A DNA stretch of 64,000 nucleotides from Dryocosmus kuriphilus (Eukaryota > Arthropoda > Insecta > Hymenoptera > Cynipidae), in assembly GCA_038277395.1 (NCBI GenBank), contig CM076193.1, positions 89,729,583 through 89,793,582 of the forward strand, written 5' to 3'. Shown here in pieces: positions 1 to 9,699 of the stretch. The translations under genes and the position numbers were made by a program. The notes under the pieces are model-generated. The model had not been told where the DNA came from, ran no database searches, and saw only the letters and a program-made list of their open reading frames with translations. How positions within the stretch are numbered: the stretch's first letter is position 1; the number at the start of each line of letters is the position of its first letter.

Positions 1-186
1 AGTGGATACCCTTGTATCTCGGTTATCTCTTCTCACTCAAAATCGAATGAGTCGATGTTCCATATATTAGCTCACATTGTCATGTCTTTGATGAGAAAAC
101 AATCACCGAACAGTGTTAATGATGGGCTTCCATAGATCCGAAGACATATAAGATCCAAGGCATAAAAGGAATGGAGCTTGCGGATA

Positions 187-808
187 TCAAGGACGATGGG
201 ACGTAAATGATGGTTTTTTTGAGGTTAGGGAAGAAACCTGAAGAGCCAAAACCGGCGAAGGATTCAGCGACCCCAAAAACATAGGGATATTATGGTCTAG
301 TCCGCCGGCCACGAAGTTCTTTCTTTTTGAATTTAGAAACTTTGACTTCCGATTCGTCAGCAACGACCCCAAAAACCCCAGTATATAATGTTTCAAATAA
401 ATCTAAATAGTTTTTGATAAACTTGTCCGCTATATTGGATCCGGCATTTTGAATTTATAAACTTTGGCGTCAGATTCGTCATGAGCGACCCCAAAAACTC
501 CAGTATAGGATAATTCAACTAAATCTAAATATTGTTTGATAAACATGTCCGCCGTATTGGATCCGTAATTTTGAATTTCGAGATTTTGTCTTCAGATTGT
601 CATCAGTGACATCAAGAACCCCAGTATACAAAGTTTCAAATAAATCCGTATAGTTTCTAATATTCTTGCCTGCCCTCTGGATCCGCCATATTTTTTTGAG
701 ATGATAAAAAAAATCCTGACTTGATGGAGCAAATCTGACATCAGATTCGTGTTCAGTGGGGCAAAATACATAAGGGTATGGTGGTCCAGTCTGCAGGCGA
801 GGACACAT
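187..808. repeat. Tandem ~122-bp satellite-like repeat
   Basis: The motif GATTCGTC followed by GACCCCAAAAAC recurs at about 351, 473 and 595 (spacing 122 bp), with diverged flanking copies at 261 and 744. Units also share GGATCCG and CCAGTATA blocks. The open frames here are by-products of the repeat. The signature around GCGACCCCAAAAAC recurs in diverged form near 19.7 kb and 53.25 kb, so this belongs to a dispersed family. Confidence 0.75.
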
Positions 809-1132
809 TTTTCTTGTGTGCCTGTGTTATTCGTGTAAATTAAAACTTAATTTTGAACAAAGTGCTAATACTAAAGTACATCATTTTTATTAAAAAATTC
901 TTTCAACTGAATTTTTTAAATTAGATTTAGTAGATAACATTTAAATAAGTGTATACAAAATTTAAAAAGTCTATTCAACACTTACTATTTATGATATGTA
1001 TTACAGTTGTCTGAAAAATCTTAGACAGTACTATCACAGAGACGGAGGAAATGAAAACGCAGTCGTTTCTATTTTTCAAACTATTATACTCGAGTGTAAA
1101 TGTACTTATATTACTCGTTATTACTCTAACAG
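809..1132. other. AT-rich sequence, probably Hat1 intron
   Basis: No independent gene seen. The end of the stretch is pyrimidine-rich and finishes with AG at 1131-1132, a good splice acceptor for the exon that follows. The open frame beginning at 996 continues into the exon, but its first 45 codons do not resemble Hat1, so I treat them as intron. Confidence 0.4.
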
Positions 1133-1347
1133 GTTTGAGAAGTATGTATCCGCCTCAGGTTCTATTCGTTATGCAACAGTTGGTTTCGCAACAGTTTATC
1201 AGTATTATGCATACCCACATCATACGAGACCTCGAATTGCACAAGTTCTAATTTTGCCACCGTTTCAAAACATTGGCCTTGGGGCTCAGTTATTACGAGC
1301 TATCTATGCCGATTATATAGGGCGAAGTGAAGTCAAAGACATAACAG
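1133..1347 (+). CDS. Hat1: Histone acetyltransferase type B catalytic subunit (Hat1), one internal exon
   Basis: The translation reads FEKY..., then ATVGFATVYQYYAYP, TRPRIAQVLILPPFQ and GLGAQLL, and ends in DIT. This is the central GNAT core of Hat1, including the acetyl-CoA-binding loop (PFQxxGxGAQLL, matching Q/RxxGxG/A). Hat1 with its WD40 partner RbAp46/48 acetylates newly made histone H4 on K5 and K12. The exon is bounded by a pyrimidine-rich acceptor (AG at 1131-1132) and a GT donor at 1348-1349 (ACAG|GTAAAT). The next expected residues (a conserved acidic EDPS segment) and the exon before FEKY are not visible. About 180 bp downstream a 5.4-kb transposon begins, so the next intron is either greatly enlarged or this copy is a fragment. 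No stop or frameshift lies inside the exon. Confidence 0.85.
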
Positions 1348-1524
1348 GTAAATTAAAATAAATTTTTAATCAATACATATATTCATAAGGGTAGGAATAA
1401 AAAAGTTAATTTGAACTCAGCCCATAAAATATTACGGTATCTTTATTCAAGCCAGTTCCGCCAAAAAAGGCTTTGAAAAATTCGTCGCCAATTTTATGGG
1501 CTAGAAGACAAGGTCCTCTAGCTT

Positions 1525-1845
1525 GCTGGGTAGCCGAGGTTCGGGTGTCCCTTATTTTCAAGTTTCGAATTTTTTTCGCGGCACCTCCCAGATTTGTTCC
1601 ATTTGACGAAAACATAATTTCTGTAAAGTTTTTTTAGGTCGATTGGATAATGGGAAAGGGTGCCTCCAGCCCCCAAATGTTCAAATAATAATTTAAAGGT
1701 ACCAAACATCGATTTTATTTGATTATCATGTATAATATTGATTTTATTTAAAAGCATTTCCAACAAAACTTGTGTATTTATTTAAGAAACATATTTTATA
1801 TTATATAAATTTTGTCCATACGACTAACAGTTTTCGAAAAAAATT
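1525..1845 (+). repeat. Left TIR of the 5.4-kb transposon
   Basis: Reverse complement of 6558-6882 with scattered mismatches; GATAATCAAATAAA, TTTGGTACC and ACATTTGGGGGC are present in both arms. Confidence 0.75.
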
Positions 1846-1865
1846 CAATAAACTTGAAAAATCAC

Positions 1866-2280
1866 TTATTCTAATTACAACTCTGTCGGATTGATAAAGT
1901 TTCTTTCTTATAACTAGGAAATTGACGCCAGTAATTTTTGATAACTTGAAGAACGTATTGCTTTTGTTCTTCATTTTTTGTAAACAAGTTATTGTACTAC
2001 AATCATTTAACACCCCTCTCTCTTGTGTCATTCACAACTCGCAATTTAATCACAGTTTGTAGAGCTGTATTGAAACTGTCATTTTGAAGCCATGTTGATG
2101 GTTCTGTTCGCAAAAATTTCAGAGATTCTGTCGACTTCTATTTCAACTCGCTGAACATTTTTGTCCGAAGATTTTGATTCGCAATTTATAGCCTCAACCA
2201 TTCTCTATTATGTTTCATTTGGTAAACTTGAATCAAAACAGTCAATGCGACGGCTTCTGGGCTTAAATACCATAAATGAT
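1866..2280 (-). pseudogene. C-terminal fragment of transposon-borne uncharacterised protein
   Basis: Reading the minus strand and switching frames at stops and shifts gives LWYLSPEAVAL, then WLQNDSFNTALQTVIKL, RVVNDTRERGVK and QKQYVLQVIKNYWRQFPSYK. This pattern (LWYLS..., a W-L-x-N-x-S-F motif, VVNDTxERGV, EQKQ..LQV) matches the C-terminus of an uncharacterised protein family repeated in insect and crustacean genomes, as I remember it. Several stops and frameshifts show it is dead. It lies just inside the left TIR, where the 3' end of a minus-strand gene would be expected. Confidence 0.6.
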
Positions 2281-2436
2281 TTTTAAATTGTTGTAAAGCA
2301 ACATGATTGATACTTATGAAGTTTAGACAACCCTGAAATCCTGATAGTGCTTTGATAGCAGAAAGAGTAAAAAACCGAGAAGTTAATTAATCGAAATTTG
2401 AGTGCTTTTATCTGCGTTTACGGTAGCGAAAACCCA

Positions 2437-2510
2437 ACGAGCACGTGGCACAGCGGTAAGAGCCCTGCTTCGTAAGCGCTGGATCGCATCCAGACGGTGA
2501 ACTTTTTTTA
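2437..2510 (+). ncRNA. tRNA-derived (SINE-like) module, left arm
   Basis: GTGGCACAGCGGTAAGAGC resembles a Pol III A box and CTGCTTCGTAAGC looks like an anticodon arm; the B-box region (GGATCGCATCCAG) is degraded. It is the mirror of the better copy at 3256-3325. No matching acceptor stem is visible, so this is not a functional tRNA gene. Confidence 0.5.
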
Positions 2511-2685
2511 AAAAATATTTCACATTTCTTACAAATTTAGGTGTCTTGAATAATGTTTATTTTTGAATCAATTGTAATAACTTCTTTCTTTAGCGGGAAA
2601 AGGGATTCTAAAAAAATCGTATAGGAGTTTGAAGAATTCATAGTTTTATTCGGAGTATTTTGTAAAATTTATTCTACCCTATTAT

Positions 2686-3087
2686 CTATTCACTATCGTG
2701 CTGTTCGAGCGTCGAATTACTGTATGGACTAGGATGATGTCGATCACAGAAGCAGGGAAAACAATAATTATTGCGGCATCTTGCGCAAGTGATAAACGCC
2801 GTATTTTTGCATTCGCACGGATTTCTTAAAACATCTATCGTAAAGCAAACTTCTTTCACTTTCATGAACGATGTTTTGTCATCGCACAATTTGGTCGCAA
2901 GCCACGCGTATTTTAACATACTACACGTCTCAACGAGTACTCGTAGAATGAGACACTGCTTGTGGGGTATGTGAAAGTCCGATTTTTCACAGAAGTGCAG
3001 TGAACTAAACAAACAGTGCCTTTTATGTATAAAAGTATACATATAACGGAATACACATAAACTTGTATAATAATAATTTATTTGCAA
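2686..3087 (-). CDS. Cysteine-rich zinc-ribbon-like protein of the inverted-repeat element
   Basis: A 133-residue open frame. The C-terminal third reads NPCECKNTAFITCARCRNNY then CFPCFCDRHH, i.e. C-x-C...C-x2-C...C-x2-C-x-C...H-H spacing. This is like the zinc-binding tails of several DNA transposases (piggyBac type among others), but I cannot assign a family. The N-terminal two-thirds is unrecognised and no DDE motifs are visible. It could be the last exon of a larger gene or a passenger frame. It stops just inside the left arm. Confidence 0.35.
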   Translation of the reverse strand: MQINYYYTSLCVFRYMYTFIHKRHCLFSSLHFCEKSDFHIPHKQCLILRVLVETCSMLKYAWLATKLCDDKTSFMKVKEVCFTIDVLRNPCECKNTAFITCARCRNNYCFPCFCDRHHPSPYSNSTLEQHDSE

Positions 3088-3255
3088 TGCAAATAACGTA
3101 ATTTATGTGATTGAAAGAAAAGTTCACTCCTATACGATTTTTTCAGAATCCCTTTTCCCGCTAAAAAAAAGAAGTTATTACAATTGATTCCAAAATGAGC
3201 ATTATTCAACACACCAATAATTTGTGAGAAATGTGAAATATTTAAAAAAAAATTT

Positions 3256-3325
3256 CACCAGCGGGATTCGATCCAGCGATCCCGCGCTTACGAAGCAGGG
3301 CTCTTACCGCTGCGCCACGCGCTCG
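3256..3325 (-). ncRNA. tRNA-derived (SINE-like) module, right arm
   Basis: On the minus strand the block has a near-perfect Pol III A box (TGGCGCAGCGG), an anticodon-arm-like CTGCTTCGTAAGC and a B box GGATCGAATCC (one mismatch from GGTTCGANTCC). The 5' end (GAGCGCG) does not pair with the 3' end, so there is no acceptor stem: tRNA-derived rather than a tRNA gene. It has the best internal-promoter match I noticed in the window. Confidence 0.6.
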
Positions 3326-3691
3326 TTGGGTTTTCACTACCATAGAACGCAGATGAACGTACTGAAATTTCGATTAATTAATTTCTCGGAAACGGCTGAG
3401 AAGCGCACCTTACTACTTGTACCTGTTATACTCCTGGTAATGACCGACAATGTACTAAAAATGGATCGAATCGGTGATCCATGCGTCTTAGCCTCCCCTT
3501 GTTCGTGGTATTAAATTGTTCTTTCATTACGGAGGCCGTTTCTGGACGAAATTTCTCCCTTGAATTGTGAACAGAATTTCTGTTAATGATTAAATTTTGT
3601 ACATCACGACCTAATATCTGAGCATTTGAACTGCATTTCGATCACTAATCTTACATACATCTAAGACCGCTGCAAGTTTAGAAATCATTAC

Positions 3692-3836
3692 CTCACAGCT
3701 ACTCTTCTCCTTTTTGTCTCTGGTGATGCAACTTCCATGTCTTCCAGGATTTGTTTCCGTGATGGTTCAGAAATCGGTTCTTCTATTTCTTGTAGGCTAC
3801 TGCTTGAAGTTGATAACGCCAGATGGACAGCTTTTT
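3692..3836 (-). pseudogene. Middle exon of the transposon-borne uncharacterised gene
   Basis: The minus-strand frame reads KAVHLALSTSSSSLQEIEEP, ISEPSRKQILEDMEV and ASPETKRRRVAVR. It is bounded by an acceptor (CTTTTAAG, AG at 3838-3837) and a donor (GAG|GTAATG, GT at 3691-3690). A Ser/Glu-rich linker ending in KRRRV fits a nuclear-localisation segment between the N-terminal part (5798-6262) and the missing catalytic middle. The exon itself has no stop. Confidence 0.45.
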
Positions 3837-3959
3837 CTTAAAAAGAAAGTAATTTGTTAATTAAATCATTAAAAATTCTCGAAGACGTTATTAAAAATAT
3901 TTAAAGTATGAAACGGTTATAAGGCGCCTTTCATAATAATAAAGCCTAAGGTAAGACGG

Positions 3960-5460
3960 AGAGAAAATAAATTAAATTTATAGGCATTAGATAAGGACGA
4001 CGGACTGGACTAAATACCAGCGCGATAAGCATATCTATATCGGCCACTGGGTCAGCGGGAAAAATCAATAGACGCGCGCGCACTCAAGACCCGAAAGTAG
4101 GGGGACCAGCGGTACCAAGCGAAACTGGTACCACTCGATGAACCGGAACGATCGAGTAAAATCACTCTGATCTCAACCCTCGGGAGAGGCAGCGGTCTAG
4201 GCCTCGTGCATGAGACTCTGAGGAATTCCAAGCAGCGTCCATACTGGTGCACTGTCGGGGTCTGGAAGGATAGACGAGCGAACATCCAGGAGTCATCCAC
4301 CGTTTAATTCACTAAAATTGCAGAGAGAAATTAGCTTGTGAGCGAAATTATCCACGAGATAAGTAAATAAAAGTTTGTCAATTAACCTTAATTAGTGGTG
4401 TACTGGAATTAAGTGTGGGGTATTTCAGGTCCCCTTTTTGCAGAAGTGAGCGTTCTCCCTTAACCAGGAACACCACCTGGGGCTCGAGAGCCATCACTTC
4501 AATTGCAAAAGGTGATTTGAACCCGTCTCGGGCTTGACAGCGGTAAGGACGCCGTTCGAGGCAATATCGACCTTTTTAATTGGGAGAGTCTCTGTTGGTT
4601 CCTCAACCAGGCCCCGTGCCTGGAGCTCAACCAACTGGGCCGTTGCAATTCTAAAGGTCACGAAATTATTGACTCAAATCTCGTCCCGTTGTGCGCTCTG
4701 TAAATCACGAAGACTTATGGCGAAACCAAGCCCAGTATGGAATTCGTGATTTCTGAGCGTGATTCACAAAGCACTAATTAAGGAGAGAGTAATTTGAACG
4801 ATTTCACTGCCAAGCAAGAAATTCTGGCTTGAAGACTTGTGTAATCTTGGGTAGGAAAGCGAATTGGAATTTTGTGCCGACATAGCACTTCAGCTCGGGC
4901 AAAACGAAGGTTCTCTTCGACAAAAATTTGAAAACGCGAATAAGGGAATATCCTGGATGTTCCGGCGGATAGGGGAAAATTATTATAAATTTTATGAAAA
5001 ATCTAAGAGAGTCGCACCATTTCTCTGCGAATAGACCGAATTACGTTAAGCCCATTTTGGCTACTCACGTTAACTCCTCTGCGCTCTTGTGGATCCCACA
5101 ATCCCAAATTTCGTATTAAACAATCTTTCTTTGTGGCAACCTTAAAGTTCCAAATATCCATGAGTCGCCGCGTAGGAAAGCTAATTTTCTTTGAGTCATC
5201 TGCCGATGTAGAGCTGAGAACTACAGAGAATTATATATGTGATGAATTTTTGATTAAGAACTATTTTCGTTTCAGAGACTTGCGTCTGAAAAAGAGTAGA
5301 GAAATCAGACCGCGTGTAGATGGGCCACCTATTCCTGTTCCTAGGGTTTCACTGTTAGTAAGGCTAAATAATCGGGTGGTAAGGGCAAGTTTTAACGTTC
5401 TACCCGACCTCGATCCGATTTGTGTAATCGGACTCGATTTGTTGGACAGAACCCATTAAA
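3960..5460. mobile_element. GC-richer retroelement-like remnant
   Basis: Base composition changes abruptly to GC-richer, CpG-containing sequence (for example around 4020-4300 and 4430-4750). Short open frames occur on both strands and none is convincing except the protease-like one at 5133-5459. I saw no flanking long terminal repeats. Best read as a decayed LTR-type retroelement inserted between gene fragments of the surrounding transposon. Confidence 0.35.
5133..5459 (+). pseudogene. Degenerate aspartic-protease-like fragment
   Basis: A 108-residue frame with FFESSADVELRTTENYI where a retropepsin would have its DTG/DSG active site, and VIGLDLLDRTH about 70 residues later, matching the usual (I/V)IGLD(F/L)L C-terminal signature of retroelement proteases. 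The catalytic Asp-Ser/Thr-Gly is not intact (SSA in its place), so it would be inactive. The assignment is by spacing and signature only. Confidence 0.4.
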
Positions 5461-5797
5461 AGCAAGTCAGAACGAAATCTTCAGTAATTTTTAATATTGC
5501 TGGAGAAATCTGAAATGCGACATTATTATCAAAATCAATCACAAAACCATCAAATTTCCATATGAATTGAACTCAAAATAAAGCGGGAATTAAGAAATGG
5601 ACAAAAGCAAGTAGTTTCAAGGCCAAACCGAAGTAATTCTCAGCTCAGCACAGGCACGCGACTCAAATATAGAATCTTAAATGGGTTCAAATGAACCCAA
5701 AAGATAAATAACGTTACAAGTATTATTGTGTCCTTGATATATTTGCATTATTACTTACTTATTTTTCTATCTCACGATCACTGTGTTCTTTTCTTGG

Positions 5798-6262
5798 CAA
5801 GTTCTTCTGCTCCTCTTCTTCAGTTTTTTTTCAACTTCTTTTAAGTCAATCCGAAACATACTCGTATATTCTGGTCGTCCTTTAAGTCTTTGCTGAATTA
5901 AAAATTGCTTATTTTCTTCAATATTCATCATATTTAAAGCATCTCCGTGTTCTATGTGGAAAAGATCATCCAGTTTATCTTTTAAAGCTGCCTTTTGCCC
6001 CTTGTGAAATGCGCTCGTCCTTGTAGCGTGCTTTTTTAGAAGCCTGAGATGTTGATATGAACTTTATAATTTTGTAATGCAGTGTTTAATATCTTTGGTT
6101 GGAATTCGTCCTTTTTCCCAGAAAATTAACGCTTCTTTCACGGCTAATTTTGCACTTTCACGTAAATTTAACTTCACTACACGTAGATTAAAAAACAATA
6201 CCCTTAGTGTATGTTCATTTGATGGCAATTTGCTTTCACTTATTTCATTTGAATAATAACCA
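5798..6262 (-). pseudogene. N-terminal fragment of transposon-borne uncharacterised protein
   Basis: Minus-strand frames read TLRVLFFNLRVVKLNLRESA, ALIFWEKGRIPTKDIKH, KLDDLFHIEHGDALNMMNIE, NKQFLIQQRLKGRPEY and then a Lys/Glu-rich stretch. This matches, as I recall it, the start of the same repeated family whose C-terminus lies at 1866-2280 (FW.KARIPT...; DDLFDIAH.DAL; FL..QR..GR). One stop follows the first segment. The Lys/Glu-rich end would be coiled coil or basic. Confidence 0.55.
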
Positions 6263-6557
6263 AGTAAAGAAATTTTTTCACGTAATTAGATGGACGTCAT
6301 CATAACCGTCCAAATCTCGAAAGAGTTCTGAAGTCCGCACAGTCCCCGAGAAGAACATCTGTTCACCTGCATTTCTAATTTCAACACAGGTAAAATGGCG
6401 CCATGATGATTGACCCCAAGGAAGGGTCTGGAGGTTTGAAGGTAAGAAAATAGAGAATTACTCAGGCCTTTGCGCATCGGAATTCCTGTACTGAATTGAC
6501 TATTGAGTTTATGTGAAGTTAACTCTCGGTAGTCTCCTCACTTGTAGCGGTAGTTTT

Positions 6558-6882
6558 TGGATTTTTTTCTGAAACCGTTATTCGTACGGAAGCATTTGTA
6601 TAAGATAAAATATGTTTTTAAAATAAATGCACATGTTTTATTGGAAATATTTTAAAGTAATATCAGTATTATAGAAGATAATCAAATAAATTCGATGTTT
6701 GGTACCTGTAAAATAATATTTAAACATTTGGGGGCCGGCGGCACTCTTTTCTCTTATGCGATCAGTCTAAAACTTTACAGAAATTATTTTTTCGTCAAAT
6801 GGAACCAATCTGGAGGGTGCCGTGAAAAAAATTCAAAAAAAAGCTGCTCACCGAGAGTAAATAAGGGCCACCGTAAGCCGAG
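6558..6882 (-). repeat. Right TIR of the 5.4-kb transposon
   Basis: Inverted partner of 1525-1845. The repeat ends near AATAAGGGCCACCG. Sequence just outside (6885-6950) has a weak tRNA-like look that I do not call. Confidence 0.75.
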
Positions 6883-6944
6883 GCGGTAGTGCTTCGTATT
6901 TGTAGCCAGAAGGTTGCAATGTCGATTCTCGCTGCGTGCAATTT

Positions 6945-7375
6945 TTTAATTTGTTTTTATTATTAAAATGTTTGAACATATAATTTCGAAATTTTTGTAA
7001 AATTATGCAAATGTAAATTTTTTAAATTCTTTTTTTCAATGAAAATCTTTACTTTTTTGAATGTTATCATTTACTTATGAATGAATAGTTTTTTTTCTGT
7101 TAAAGTTATTAAAATAATAAGTATGAACGTGGTCTTATGAAATCATATGCTTCATATGAAAAGCTTCAAGGCCACGTGCATGCTTTTTATTTTTAATATA
7201 ATTTGTAAATATTATGAAAAAAGTAATAACTTTGATAGAAAAAAAAATCCATGTAGAAATAAATGATAACACTCGAAAAAGTGTGTTTTTCATTTAAAAA
7301 GTTTATATTTACATAATTTTACAAAAATTTCGAAGGAAATTATTTGTGAAAACATTTTAATGAATAAAAAAGAAA
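6945..7375. repeat. ~430-bp fold-back element
   Basis: A palindrome centred near 7152: AATTTCGAAATTTTTGTAAA at 6981 pairs with TTTTACAAAAATTTCGAA near 7317-7334, and ACGTGGTC near 7127 pairs with GGCCACGT near 7170. AT-rich, no coding potential; MITE-like. Confidence 0.75.
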
Positions 7376-7772
7376 AATTCGAATAAAGAGCAGACAGCGA
7401 CAGTTAAGCCCACAGCCTAGCAATCCAGTTGAAAGACCTTCGAATGCCTTTTTTCTCGGAACTGGTTAAAAACGCATATTAGTGATTTGGCTAATTAATA
7501 GTTAGGTAATGAGCTTTCATTACAAAAATTATGAATCCGAAAGAAAGGGAATTGTTGGACTTCCCTTTTTAGAGTATAATGAAACTTATATTGGTAAAAA
7601 TTTGTTCTAAAACCATTTACACGATACCTTGGTTTGACATTGAATCTTTAACCTCAGTGTAGAATTAAATGCTTAATCTGTTTTCACTATGATAATGCCC
7701 TGCAAGCAACCGAAGGTGAGTGTATTAGGGTGCTCCAATAAAAATATTTTGAAATTTTTAAAATTAAGCTTA

Positions 7773-8118
7773 ACCATATTGTAGGCTACATGAAAATAGA
7801 AGAGGTGTATTTTTTTGTTTTAAAAAAATAATAATTTATATGACTAGGCATACCACTTTTCTCTCCTATGAATCAAGGCAAGTTTGAGGGCCAAGACGAG
7901 CCTTTAAGCTTTAACAAAGGAGTAGCGAAAATTTTCAAAGTGTAGCTCTATTCATGCTGCCGCACTTGCAAAGCAGAACCATAGACGGCACTCTGAATCC
8001 TCCATGTTCACTAGAAAAAAATCTTTGTAACAAATGCGAAGCCCTGTTAAATATTTTCTTTTCAAAATAAAAAAAAAATACGTTCACTTTCTTCTATTTT
8101 CATATGGCCTACAATATG
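7773..8118. repeat. Short-armed fold-back element
   Basis: CATATTGTAGGCTACATGAA at 7773 and its inverted partner ending CCTACAATATG at 8118 give arms of about 50 bp around a non-repetitive loop. MITE-like; no reading frame. Confidence 0.55.
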
Positions 8119-9690
8119 ACACTCGCCAACTGTACATGAGATTTCCTTGAGACGATGTTTTTCAGAGTTCCACTCTACGATGTCCTATTTGTAATTTTAT
8201 AAATTAATCAGGACCAAAACTTTTTTTAAAGATGGGGTATATATATTTCGAAGTAGCGCTACGTGCATAAAACCATAATAACAACCCTAAAACTTTGAGT
8301 TTAATAATTTAGAACGAATACTGTCTGTTCACAATATATTCTCAATTTTGAGAATATTTTGGGAAACATTTCTGAGAATATTCCCCGAATGTAATTGTTC
8401 GAGAATTTTGAATTTCTAACTAAATAACTCAGACAGTGTGCAAATAACATGTTTCTCAGCCATTTTCTCTTTACTTTAATATTAAATTTCAGTTGAAGAT
8501 CCCTCTCCCGGTTTCCAACGACTGAGAGATTACGTTGATGCAAACAAACTGCAGGACGTTACCTAGTTTCCAAAAACATTGTTTACTTCAAGGTTTCAAT
8601 AAAACGATGTGTATAGAAGCAAGAGATCACTTTAAGATTAATAAGGTAATATAGAAAAATATATATATTTATACATAATCTGGTACAAATTCAGGTGCTG
8701 AATGTGAAAATCTCGGTAAAAAGTGTGAATTAAATAGGATTGAATTGTTTATATCAAAATGAATATCGTTTTTTAAATTCAATGAAATGGAATTAAAGTG
8801 TACTCAAGGCAAGCGATAATTTGTATGCAGTTTACATGGTTTTTAAGATGCAGGTCACATTCAAAATTATTTTTTCTTAATACCGTGAATTTCCAATGAG
8901 CAAGGCTCGGATCGTACGACTTGTTGCTACTTTTTTTGCGACTTTTGAGACTTTTTAAAGAAACATTCGACTAATCGACTGTTTTCAAACTTTTTTTTTT
9001 TTTTTTTTTCCGTTTTCGACCTAGTTCGCTACCGTCAACAGAGGCTATTATGATACATTTCGGGGTAAATATGGGACACAATTTATGCTGTATAATACAG
9101 TCGTATTTTTCTTCTTTGTTATAGGACCTTCTTTATAGACATTATTCGTAGGACATACAGTAAAGTGACACAAGTAAATTAAAAATATCTAAAAATTGTA
9201 CCATTTTAATTGAGTACAGTAAAAGTGTAATATTTTCTAATTGGAGCTTTATAATTAGACAATTTTAAATCAAAAGCATTTGGAATAAAACAGTTTCTAA
9301 TTGCGTAGATCCGTATTCAACGTTTCAAATTTTTTGGAATTGCAAGCCTTAATAGTTGAACATTTTTAGGTCGAAAACGTTGTAAATCGAATCATTTCAA
9401 ATGCAATTATTAAAAAACATACAATTTCGTATTCTTAAGTATATAGTCTGAAATTTAAAACATATATTTATGTAGTATCGTAGCGGCTGCTCAGCAGCGT
9501 AATTGTACATTAAAATTATAAATTCATATTCTGCCTCTTTTACACTTTTTGACTCACCTATCATTTTTTCTCACAAGTGCCTTGAGTAGTGTGAAATATG
9601 TAAGTAAATGTCGGTAGAAAGAATCAGTGCAAAAACAGTATGAAAAATTGCCCTGGATAGAGATAAAATTGATCCAGAAGTATAAATGAG
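8119..9690. other. No gene recognised; T-run
   Basis: AT-rich sequence with a run of about 20 T at 8990-9010. The 80-codon minus-strand frame at 8301-8543 has no recognisable motif and I do not call it. Confidence 0.5.
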
Positions 9691-9699
9691 ACTATTAAG

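Larger units (their letters stand above)
2373..3400. mobile_element. Inverted-repeat element with tRNA-like modules in both arms
   Basis: Arms at about 2373-2640 and 3120-3400 are inverted copies sharing TTAATTAATCGAAATT, CCCAACGAGC, the tRNA-like block, CACATTTCT, CAATTGTAATAACTTC and AGCGGGAAAAGGGATTC. The roughly 480-bp centre holds one minus-strand cysteine-rich reading frame (2686-3087). The element sits inside the gene interval of the 5.4-kb transposon, so it probably inserted later. I saw no clear target-site duplication. Confidence 0.7.
1525..6882 (-). mobile_element. TIR transposon carrying a multi-exon uncharacterised gene (decayed)
   Basis: About 300-bp inverted repeats lie at 1525-1845 and 6558-6882; both encode mirror-image MFGT..FVKWN..GCREKNS frames. 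Between them, on the minus strand and in correct 5'-to-3' order, are three pieces that resemble one uncharacterised multi-copy arthropod protein family: an N-terminal part (6262-5798), a small exon with splice signals (3836-3692) and a C-terminal part (2280-1866). The middle of the protein is missing, and two other elements occupy the gaps (2373-3400 and about 3960-5460). The assignment of the three pieces to one family rests on my memory of related proteins; the TIRs and collinearity are seen directly. Confidence 0.6.

Noticed and set aside
187..808. Two minus-strand open frames (69 and 97 codons)
   Set aside because: They run along the 122-bp tandem repeat and carry no domain; open by repetition.
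6885..6950. tRNA-like sequence beside the right TIR
   Set aside because: Only weak resemblance to A and B boxes; no cloverleaf could be drawn.
8301..8543. 80-codon minus-strand frame
   Set aside because: No motif, no context and composition typical of AT-rich background.
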